Shown in pieces: positions 51,338 through 58,782 of a DNA stretch of 64,000 bases. A program made the position numbers and the translations under genes. The stretch lies in NCBI GenBank assembly GCA_046328125.1, contig JAXLXF010000015.1, positions 1-64,000 on the forward strand, in the 5' to 3' direction. Origin of the DNA: JADZEM01 sp046328125. GTDB taxonomy: Bacteria; Chloroflexota; UBA6077; JACCZL01. Below the pieces are notes generated by a model. It was not told the origin of the DNA. It saw only the letters and a program-made list of their open reading frames with translations, and did no database searches. The stretch's first letter is position 1; each line of letters begins with the position of its first letter.

Positions 51338-52411
51338 TCAGGGAGATGTGTCGTTAGGGCCGGGCGGCAGGGCCGGCGGAGTGCGCCGCCCGCCGAACCG
51401 CACCTTGAGCGAGTCGTTCACGGTCTCGTAGCGACGACGGGCCTCGGCCTGGAACGACTGCATGAGAGCCGGCGACGGCAGGTCGCCGCGCTCGTAGTAG
51501 TAGCGAGCGGCCTGCCCCACCACGTAGGTACCGCCGTACGCGATGGCCGCTTTCGGGAGCGCGGCGATGGGGGCCGGCGCCAGCCCGACCGCCGTCCGGG
51601 CCGCCGTCCGCCAGAAGAAGGCGCTGCCCACCACCGGCATGATCTCTTTCAGGATGCCGAGTCGGTCGTCGATGTTGCGCCCGTGGATCGCCGCGAGCTT
51701 GAACACGAGCATCGCCTGGTTCTTGGTCAAGACCAGGATGTCGGCCATGCCGCCGAGGAACAGGCCGAGCACCGGGACCAGCGTCGGCAGGCTCGACATC
51801 AGGGCGAACTGGGCGTTGACGAGGGACGCCTCGCGGATCAAGTCCTCGGCGATCGGCCGTCTCAGCGCCGGGAACTGGTGGGCCAGCGCCAATCGGAGCG
51901 GCGCCACCGTCTTCAACAGGCGACCGCCGAGCCTGGCGCGCGTCGCTTGCTCGTCGCGCGGGTCCACGAGCGCCGTCAGCTCGGGCGGGTGGGCAGGGAA
52001 CTGGGTCCGAAGCGCCTGTTGCGCCTGAGCGGGCGACGAAAGCTGGTCGGCGTGGGTCGCCACGATGAAGAACGGGCAGCCCAGCGAGCCGAGCTGCGCG
52101 GCGATCCGTCGCTCGGCGGACCAGTCTGGCTCGACGGCGTTGACCAGCAGGAACGCGACGTCGAGACTGCCGGCGGCGGCGACAGCGGCCACGTCCGTCT
52201 CGTTGACCGAGACGCCATGTCCTGGAAACGTGGGCTCGGTCTGGCCCAAGAGCGACTGCGCCAGGGTCTTGCGACCGCTGCCCGCCCGTCCGAAGATGCC
52301 AACAGCGATCGGTCGGTGCATTTCGGCGCGGACGTCGTTCGGATTGATCTCGCGGAGCGCGTCCCAGAAGTAGCGCCCGAGGTTGAAGGCACGCGTGGCC
52401 CGTTGAAGCAT
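51338..52411 (-). CDS. DUF697-like membrane-associated GTPase relative, degenerate P-loop
   Basis: 357 aa from ATG 52411 (the frame opens earlier but the P-loop region follows naturally from here). GIFGRAGSGRKTLAQSLLG looks like a dynamin/Era-like Walker A in which GK[ST] has become GRKT; VATHADQL is a plausible G4-type (TxxD/NKxD) site. The C-terminal part, EASLVNAQFALMSSLPTLVPVLGLFLGGMADILVLTKNQAM, is the DUF697/YcjF-like membrane segment. Probably a membrane-shaping or stress-related P-loop protein whose hydrolysis may be altered. Divergent from the FHA gene. Confidence 0.75.
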   Translation of the reverse strand: MLQRATRAFNLGRYFWDALREINPNDVRAEMHRPIAVGIFGRAGSGRKTLAQSLLGQTEPTFPGHGVSVNETDVAAVAAAGSLDVAFLLVNAVEPDWSAERRIAAQLGSLGCPFFIVATHADQLSSPAQAQQALRTQFPAHPPELTALVDPRDEQATRARLGGRLLKTVAPLRLALAHQFPALRRPIAEDLIREASLVNAQFALMSSLPTLVPVLGLFLGGMADILVLTKNQAMLVFKLAAIHGRNIDDRLGILKEIMPVVGSAFFWRTAARTAVGLAPAPIAALPKAAIAYGGTYVVGQAARYYYERGDLPSPALMQSFQAEARRRYETVNDSLKVRFGGRRTPPALPPGPNDTSP

Positions 52412-52553
52412 CGTGATCGGAGTGTACCACCGGCCGAGACTGTCATCCTGGTTACACTCCAGAAGTAGGTCCGCCGCTACAATGAGACCGTCGCGGCTGA
52501 TACCCTGCGTGTAACCCGCCCAGAGAGAGCCCGGGGCCGGAGGCGATCGTTCC

Positions 52554-53981
52554 ATGATCTGCCCGTCATGTGGCGCGAACAATCTGTCCGACTTCTCCTA
52601 CTGCCTTCACTGCGGGCATCCGCTGGATGCGGCCGGTCAGACTGCCGACATCGGGTCTGCCGATCCATTGATGCAGACCCGCGACGACCTGTCCGTGCTC
52701 GACGGCGGAACGATGGCGATGCCCGGCGGCAGCGGCGTGGTGCCACCAGCGGCTCCCTCCGTGCGGCTGCGAGTAGAGGAAGGTTCGGTTGACGAGCCGT
52801 TCATCCCGCTGGACCGTCCGGTCGTGGTGTTCGGACGGCGGCAGGAGAGCGACGTCGTCATTCGCGATTCGAACGTCTCGCGGATGCACGCCCAGATCGT
52901 GCGAGACGGCGCGCGCCTGACGATCGAGGACGCCAACAGCTCCAACGGGACCATCGTCAACGACGAGCGGATCGAGGCACCGCGCGAGCTGCGGCCCGGC
53001 GACGTCATCCGCATCGGCGACGCCGTGTTCGTGGTCGAGACCCAGGGCGACGCCGGCGGCGCGTCCGAGAGCTCCACGATGGCGCTGGAGCTCTCCGAAG
53101 GCGGCATGACCAGCATCGCGGGCGCACCAGAGATGGTGCCACCGGGCCTGCTCGGCCGGCAGCCGGCGGCACCCATGACCCAGATCGGGGGGCCGCCAGA
53201 GATGGTGCCGCCGGGCCTCGCGCCGCGCGTCCCGAACCCGCTGACGCCGCCGCCGGCGATTCAGCCACAGGTGCCGCCGGTCCAGTCACCGCCACCGCCG
53301 ATTCAGACGCCACCGCCGCCCCCGTCGATGATGGACGCGAGTCAGACGGCGTTCGCGGACAGCCTGGAGATGGAAGAAGAGCTGTCCCCGCCGCCACCGC
53401 CGCGCCCAGCCACGCCCGCTCCGGTAGTAGCACCACGCCCGGACCCCGCGCCGGCCACGAGCATCCCGCTCGTGCCGCCTGTTTCATCCTCGATCTCATC
53501 TCAGGAGCCGCCGATGGTCAGGAGCTCGTCATCGTCCTCTTCGTCGGCTGGTGGGGCCGGTGGCTCGACCTCGGCGGCGCTCGAATCGCTGCGCCGCGAG
53601 ATCCAGGCCGTGGGCCAGGATCTGGCGAGCTTCTCCGGCACGCTCGGCGGGCTCGCCGACCGCGTCGAGCGGCTGGAAGGCGCGCTCGACGCGGCGACCG
53701 GCAATCTGGCGTCCGTCGCGGACGCGATTCGCGGCCCCGACTCGTCAGTCCTCAAGGAGCTTCAAGGCATCGTCGACGAGATCGAGCGCGGCCGAGATGG
53801 CCCGAGCCTGGACGAGGCCGTCAAGGTGCTGGAGCAGTTGGCCTCGCAGCCGCGGGACATCGAGCTGCTGCTGAAGCTGTCGCATCAGGCCGCCGCCATC
53901 GAGAGCGCGTTGCGGATCCACGGTCGCATGGTGGCGGCCGCCCCGCGCCTCCGGTCGACGCTGGCCCGACTGACCAGCTGA
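52554..53981 (+). CDS. FHA-domain protein with N-terminal zinc ribbon
   Basis: 475 aa. Zinc ribbon at 1-24 (MICPSCGANNLSDFSYCLHCG), FHA domain about 75-165 with GRRQESDVVIRDSNVSRMHAQI (phospho-Thr contacts in R/S/H) and NSSNGTIVN. A Pro-rich linker (about 205-330; PPPPIQTPPPPPS) leads to a Ser stretch and a C-terminal coiled coil (LESLRREIQAVGQDLASFSGTLGGLADRVERLE). An adaptor that binds phosphothreonine partners, presumably tied to a Ser/Thr kinase and the PP2C phosphatase encoded at the right end of the window. The patatin gene begins 36 bases later. Confidence 0.88.
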   Translation: MICPSCGANNLSDFSYCLHCGHPLDAAGQTADIGSADPLMQTRDDLSVLDGGTMAMPGGSGVVPPAAPSVRLRVEEGSVDEPFIPLDRPVVVFGRRQESDVVIRDSNVSRMHAQIVRDGARLTIEDANSSNGTIVNDERIEAPRELRPGDVIRIGDAVFVVETQGDAGGASESSTMALELSEGGMTSIAGAPEMVPPGLLGRQPAAPMTQIGGPPEMVPPGLAPRVPNPLTPPPAIQPQVPPVQSPPPPIQTPPPPPSMMDASQTAFADSLEMEEELSPPPPPRPATPAPVVAPRPDPAPATSIPLVPPVSSSISSQEPPMVRSSSSSSSSAGGAGGSTSAALESLRREIQAVGQDLASFSGTLGGLADRVERLEGALDAATGNLASVADAIRGPDSSVLKELQGIVDEIERGRDGPSLDEAVKVLEQLASQPRDIELLLKLSHQAAAIESALRIHGRMVAAAPRLRSTLARLTS

Positions 53982-54017
53982 CCGATTGACCGATTGACCG
54001 TTTCGGGCGGGTGACGG

Positions 54018-56003
54018 ATGACGTTCAACGGCAGTGAGGTCACCAGCTTCGCCGGGTGCGAGCTCTTCTACGGGGTGCCGCCGGAAGAGCTCGCCCACGT
54101 CATCCGGATGTTCGAGCGGAAGACGGTACCGCCAAATACGGTGATCTGCCGCCAGGGTGACCCTGGCAACGCGCTGTTCGTCATCGAGCAGGGGATGGCG
54201 CAGGCGTTCACCCATACCCAGACCGGCGCCATGACGGTGCTGGAGTCGCTGGGCGCCGGCGCGGTGTTCGGCGAGATGGCGATCGTGACCGGCGACCCGC
54301 GTACCGCGAGCGTCCGCAGCGTCCTGCCGACCACGATCCTGATCGCCTCCCGCGACCAGTTCCTCTCGGCGTCGTCCACGATGCCGGTCCTGCTCTACAA
54401 CCTGAGTCGTATCCTCGGACGGCGGCTGGCCCGGGCCACGCGTAACCTGGCCGAGGAGCGCGGACCGCAGGTCGTCGCCGTGATCGGGCGGGTGCCGCCG
54501 CGTGTCGGCAGCCTGGTGTCGACGAATCTGGCGGCTGCCCTCTCGGCGACGGTCTCGTCGCCCAATGCGACTACCCGCCAGCGCGTGCTGCTGGTGGACC
54601 GGCCGCCGGATCAGGCGTCGGCGCTGCCCGGTCGCGAGGGCACACCGGCGTTGACGGACATCTGGTCCGCCCAGGGCACGCGGCTGAACATTCCGGTGTT
54701 CCGATTCGGGGCGTCGCGGTTCATGGCGCTGAACCTGCCGGCAGACGGCGGCCTGCTGAACGGCATCCGTCCGCGCTCGCTCACCGAAGCGCTGGACTGG
54801 TTCCGCGGCAACGCCCGCTACACGATCTTGAATCTGGCGATGGAGGATCGCGCCGACATCCTGGCTATCGTGCCGCACGTAGACCGCACGTACTTGCTGG
54901 TGACGACGGCCCAGCTCGCGACGACGTTTGCCGACGAGCTCGTGTCGGCGTTCAACACCCTGCATCCAGAAGCGCGCGAGCGATCGCATGTGGTTGTGCT
55001 CTCGGACGAGGGCCTGCCGTTGGCGGAGCTGCGCGGCCGGTCGATCGAGCGGCTGGGCGTGCCGGCTCGGATCACCCTGCCGGGGCCGGCCCAGATGCTC
55101 CGCGATGCCGCTCGCTTCCCGGCGCCGCTCGCAATCGAAGCGCCGTACCTGTCGTTCAGTCGGGCGATGTACTGGCTGGCGCGCGACGTGGCCCATCTGA
55201 AAGTGGGTGTGGCGCTTGGCTCGGGCGGCGCGCGTGGGTTCGCACACGTCGGCGCGCTCCGGTTCCTGGAGGATCACCACATCCCGAACGATTTCCTGGC
55301 TGGCACCAGCATGGGCTCGGTGATCGGTGCGCCGCGTGCGCTCGGAATGGACACGGTCCAGGGCCGTGAGACCATGCTGATGCTGCACGACAAGTTCACC
55401 AACATGCTGAAGCTGCGGTGGGGCCTCCACATGCTCCACGCGATCTTCACTCCGGACGCCATCGAGGCCGTGATCCGCGAACTGGTCGGGGACGCGACCT
55501 TCGAGGAGCTCCCGGTGCCGTTCGCGGTCGTGGCGTCGGATCTGGACCGCGCGCGGCCAGTCGTGTTCACGCGGGGCGTGGTCTCGGACGCGCTGCGCGC
55601 CAGCAGCTCGGTGCCAGTCTTCCTGCCGCCGAAGGTGATCGGGAACATGCGGCTGGTGGACGGCGCGGTGCTGAACCCGGTTCCAACTCAGGCCGTGCGC
55701 GACCTCGGCGCCGACATCGTCATCGCGGTTGACCTGTCTATCGACTCAGAAACGCCTGATGCCGAGCGTCAGAATCAGCCAAATGTCCCGCGCATGATCT
55801 TGCGTTGCTTTGAGATCATGACCGCGGAGCGCGCGGTCCGTGATTGCGAGCTTGCGGACGTGGTGATTCATCCGAAGTTCGAGGTCACCGGCTGGCAAAG
55901 CTTCGACCAGGCCGAAGTGTACGAGCAGGCCGGCTATCTGGCGGCCGAACAGGTGTTGCCTGACTTACAAAAGCTGCTTCCCTGGGTAGACCGGGGCCGC
56001 TAG
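54018..56003 (+). CDS. Cyclic-nucleotide-binding patatin-like phospholipase (NTE-like)
   Basis: 661 aa. Residues about 10-135 are a CRP-like cNMP-binding domain (ELAHVIRMFERKTVPPNTVICRQGDPGNALFVIEQG, VFGEMAIVTGDPRTASVRS). A middle region (about 150-385) resembles a P-loop/septum-site-like segment without Walker A (VLLVDRPPDQAS, ILNLAMEDRADILAIVPHVDRTYLLVT). The C-terminus is a patatin lipase with oxyanion loop GSGGARGFAHVG, nucleophile S431 in GTSMGS and D548 in VDGAVLNPVP. Expected to hydrolyse phospholipids under cyclic-nucleotide control, as in NTE/RssA relatives. A class III cyclase lies about 5.6 kb downstream. FabF follows after 78 bases. Confidence 0.9.
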   Translation: MTFNGSEVTSFAGCELFYGVPPEELAHVIRMFERKTVPPNTVICRQGDPGNALFVIEQGMAQAFTHTQTGAMTVLESLGAGAVFGEMAIVTGDPRTASVRSVLPTTILIASRDQFLSASSTMPVLLYNLSRILGRRLARATRNLAEERGPQVVAVIGRVPPRVGSLVSTNLAAALSATVSSPNATTRQRVLLVDRPPDQASALPGREGTPALTDIWSAQGTRLNIPVFRFGASRFMALNLPADGGLLNGIRPRSLTEALDWFRGNARYTILNLAMEDRADILAIVPHVDRTYLLVTTAQLATTFADELVSAFNTLHPEARERSHVVVLSDEGLPLAELRGRSIERLGVPARITLPGPAQMLRDAARFPAPLAIEAPYLSFSRAMYWLARDVAHLKVGVALGSGGARGFAHVGALRFLEDHHIPNDFLAGTSMGSVIGAPRALGMDTVQGRETMLMLHDKFTNMLKLRWGLHMLHAIFTPDAIEAVIRELVGDATFEELPVPFAVVASDLDRARPVVFTRGVVSDALRASSSVPVFLPPKVIGNMRLVDGAVLNPVPTQAVRDLGADIVIAVDLSIDSETPDAERQNQPNVPRMILRCFEIMTAERAVRDCELADVVIHPKFEVTGWQSFDQAEVYEQAGYLAAEQVLPDLQKLLPWVDRGR

Positions 56004-56081
56004 TCAGACTAAGCTGAGAGAGGGCCGGTCGATCTGCATTCGTCCGACCGTCGCGGATCGTAGCCAATCACGGAGGACAGT

Positions 56082-57350
56082 GTGGGACGACGACGAGTCG
56101 TCGTGACCGGCATGGGCGCTCTCTCGCCTGTCGGTTCGACGGTTGAAGAGAACTGGATCAACATGGTGGCCGGCGTGTCCGGCACCATGCCCTTCCCTGA
56201 CATGATGGACTTTACGGACTTTCCGTTCTCCACGGAGCCGTACCCGACCAAGATCGCCGCGCCAGTCAAGAACTTCGACGCTTCGAAGTTCATCCCGGTC
56301 AAGCAGGCGCGGCGGATGGCGCGGTTCAGCCAGCTCGCCGTGGCTGCCGCCATGATGGCCGTCGAGAATGCCGGCCTGGAGATCACGCCAGAGAACGCGG
56401 ACCGGGTCGGCGTGCTGCTCTCGAACAGCGTCGGCTCGGTGGCCGTCACCGAGCGCGACTACAGCACCCTCAAGGAGCGTGGCTGGAAGCGAATGCACCC
56501 GCTGTTCATGGCGATCGTGCTGCCCAACATGGTCAGCTCGAACGTCAGCATCATGCTCGGGGCGCGCGGCTACAACTCGACGGTGGCGACCGCCTGCGCC
56601 GGCGGCACGACTGCCATCGGCGAGGCGACCGAGGTGATCCGGCGCGGCGCCGCCGACGTGATGCTGGCGGGTGGGGCGGACGCCCCGATCTGCGAGATGA
56701 CGCTGGCCGGCATGAGCATGATCGGGGCGCTCTCCACCCGCAACGACGAGCCGACCAAGGCGAGCCGGCCGTTCGACGCTGGCCGGGACGGCTTCGTGGC
56801 GGCGGAAGGCGGGGCTGTCCTGATCCTCGAAGAGCTGGAGCACGCGCTCAGGCGAGGTGCGTGTCCGCTCGGCGAGATCCGCGGGTACGGCGCGACGTCG
56901 GATGCGTACCATCTGACCGGACCCGATCCGAGCGGCACGGCGTCCGCACGCGCGATGTCGCTGGCGATGGAGGACGCGGGCGTGCGGCGGGAGGAGATCG
57001 ACCATGTCAACGCCCACGCGACCTCCACGCCGCTCGGGGACCGGCTGGAGACCGTCGCGCTCCGGCGGACGCTTGGCGAGCACGCCGACCGGGTGACGGT
57101 CACCGCCAACAAGTCGATGACCGGGCACATGTTCGCGGCCAGCGGCGCGCTGGAAGCGATCATCTCCCTGCTGACCATTCAGCGCAGTCTGATCCCGCCG
57201 ACGATCAACTACGAGACGCCCGACCCGGAGTGCGACCTGGACTACGTGCCGAACCAGCCACGCGAGCAGCAGGTTCGGACCGTCCTCTCGAACAGCTTTG
57301 GATTCGGGGGCCAGAATGCCTGCCTGGTCATGAGCGGCCCGCCCGCCTGA
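56082..57350 (+). CDS. fabF: Beta-ketoacyl-ACP synthase II
   Basis: 422 aa from GTG 56082. Condensing-enzyme triad is complete: C172 in VATACAGGTT, H312 in VNAHATSTPLGD, H349 in NKSMTGHMF, with GRDGFVAAEGGAVLILE and the C-terminal SNSFGFGGQNA. Elongates acyl-ACP with malonyl-ACP in fatty-acid synthesis. No other fab gene is adjacent; instead it follows the phospholipase gene, coupling lipid breakdown and synthesis at one place. KAS II is favoured by overall length and start (RRVVVTGMGALSPVG). Confidence 0.92.
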   Translation: MGRRRVVVTGMGALSPVGSTVEENWINMVAGVSGTMPFPDMMDFTDFPFSTEPYPTKIAAPVKNFDASKFIPVKQARRMARFSQLAVAAAMMAVENAGLEITPENADRVGVLLSNSVGSVAVTERDYSTLKERGWKRMHPLFMAIVLPNMVSSNVSIMLGARGYNSTVATACAGGTTAIGEATEVIRRGAADVMLAGGADAPICEMTLAGMSMIGALSTRNDEPTKASRPFDAGRDGFVAAEGGAVLILEELEHALRRGACPLGEIRGYGATSDAYHLTGPDPSGTASARAMSLAMEDAGVRREEIDHVNAHATSTPLGDRLETVALRRTLGEHADRVTVTANKSMTGHMFAASGALEAIISLLTIQRSLIPPTINYETPDPECDLDYVPNQPREQQVRTVLSNSFGFGGQNACLVMSGPPA

Positions 57351-57371
57351 CCCGGACGGGCGGCGGGTGCG

Positions 57372-58367
57372 TCAGCGAGCGCCCAGCACGTCGGCGAGGT
57401 GGCACGCCTCCTCGATCGACTGCTGGGCCATGCGGGACCAGGCGATCAGCGCGCGAGCATCTGCGCCCAGGCGGTAGAGGGCGTGCATGTCGGTCTGGTT
57501 GCCGGTCCGGTAGCTCAGCAGCGCCGCGAGTCGCGCCAGCTCGGCATCCCCGCCGAGCTTCTCGTGACCGGCCAGGATCGCGTCCACGGCAGGGGCGTCG
57601 GTCGAGCGCACCGGGTTGACACTCGGCTCAGGGGCGCCGCGCGTCTGCATCCGCTGTCCGGCCGCCGCGAGCCGCGCGGCCACCGCCCGGACGCGTTCGA
57701 GCGGCGGGGCTGGCGGCAGGGTTGACGGGCGGGGCGTCCGTCGTTCGACGGCGGGTGGTGGCGGCTGGTTCAGAGGCGTTGCTGGCGACGCTGGAACCAC
57801 GATTGGGTGCGGCGTCACCTGGGGTATCGGCCGGTGGTCAGGCCCGGGCGCCACGATGGGTGGCTGCCCTCCGGACGGCGGCTGGCCGCCGTCCGGAGGG
57901 CGTGGCGCGCCCTGCTGTGGTGGCCCGGCCGCCGGGCTGGCCCCCGCGTCCCGCGCCGCGACCTCAGACCGAGGGATCGTCTGGCCCGGCCGCTGCTGAG
58001 GCTCCGCGTGCGGCGGCGCGGTGACGATCTCGGGCGGCGTTGCCTGGACCGGCGCGCGGGGTGGCACGGCCTGGGTCATCGGCGGCAAGTCAACCTCGAA
58101 CAGTACGCCGCCGACGATGATCAGGTCTCGGTCAGCCAACGATTGTCGCCCGGTCACGAAGCGGTCGTTGACGATGACCGGGTTTCCCTGCTGGAGCCCT
58201 TCGATGAACAGCTCCTCGCCAATGCGCAGGATGTGGGCGTGGTGGCGGGAGACCTGGGCGTCGTAGACGCGCACCTGGCAGTCAGGGGCGCGCCCGATCA
58301 GCGTGCGCGGCGCCGTGATGTCGTACGTCGCACGCTCGGCCGGGCCTTCCAACACCACCAGTTTCAC
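57372..58367 (-). CDS. FHA-domain protein
   Basis: 331 aa from GTG 58367. FHA domain in the first 95 residues: LIGRAPDCQVRVYDAQVSRHHAHI with the Arg/Ser/His phospho-binding residues, then QQGNPVIVNDR and an end at VGGVLFEVDLP. A Pro/Gly-rich linker (about 100-230) precedes a helical C-terminus (ERVRAVAARLAAAGQRMQ; LGGDAELARLAALLSYRTGNQTDMHALYRLG) that could be a TPR-like or bundle domain. The start lies about 14 bases after the zinc-ribbon gene stop, so they are co-transcribed. Likely a phosphothreonine adaptor. Confidence 0.85.
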   Translation of the reverse strand: MKLVVLEGPAERATYDITAPRTLIGRAPDCQVRVYDAQVSRHHAHILRIGEELFIEGLQQGNPVIVNDRFVTGRQSLADRDLIIVGGVLFEVDLPPMTQAVPPRAPVQATPPEIVTAPPHAEPQQRPGQTIPRSEVAARDAGASPAAGPPQQGAPRPPDGGQPPSGGQPPIVAPGPDHRPIPQVTPHPIVVPASPATPLNQPPPPAVERRTPRPSTLPPAPPLERVRAVAARLAAAGQRMQTRGAPEPSVNPVRSTDAPAVDAILAGHEKLGGDAELARLAALLSYRTGNQTDMHALYRLGADARALIAWSRMAQQSIEEACHLADVLGAR

Positions 58368-58380
58368 ATGAGCACCAGGA

Positions 58381-58710
58381 CTACGCCGCCCAGATCGCGG
58401 CGTAGATGAAGAAGAGTCCGGCGATGGCAACCGCCGCCCAGAACACGAGCACGATCCAGAGTGCCGGTCCGCTCAGCGCGCCGCGCTCCTGGACCGGGGC
58501 GATCGGCTCGGTGCCGTAGTCGTGGCCGCACTCTTCGCAGTAGCGGGCGTCGGTGGCGCGCGGGACGTTGCACTCGGGGCAGATCCGTGCGCCGCCGCTG
58601 GTGGAGGCGGCGGTCGCACCGGCGTCCGGGGCAACGCTCGCGGCCGGCGGCTTCGGTGCCCCGCCGGGCGGCGGTGGCGGGGTGGAGCGCGGAGGCGGCT
58701 GAGGCTCCAC
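58381..58710 (-). CDS. Zinc-ribbon single-pass membrane protein
   Basis: 109 aa. A Pro-rich N-terminus (PPPRSTPPPPPGG) is followed by a zinc ribbon ICPECNVPRATDARYCEECGHDYG and a C-terminal membrane helix LWIVLVFWAAVAIAGLFFIYAA. This is a tail-anchored or single-pass protein with its ribbon on one side of the membrane. The same CxxC-type ribbon occurs in the neighbouring MMPL gene and in the FHA gene at 52554. Co-directional with the MMPL gene (72 bases upstream). Confidence 0.75.
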   Translation of the reverse strand: MEPQPPPRSTPPPPPGGAPKPPAASVAPDAGATAASTSGGARICPECNVPRATDARYCEECGHDYGTEPIAPVQERGALSGPALWIVLVFWAAVAIAGLFFIYAAIWAA

Positions 58711-58782
58711 GGCTAGCTGCTCCTTCTCGTGGGCTCGACCGATTCGACGATCGGGGACGGCGCGAGAGTTGAGGCTCGCGCG

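Noticed and set aside
57339..57363. GC hairpin at the FabF stop as a terminator
   Set aside because: Only a seven-base stem overlapping the stop codon with no T-tract; such pairs are expected by chance in this GC range.
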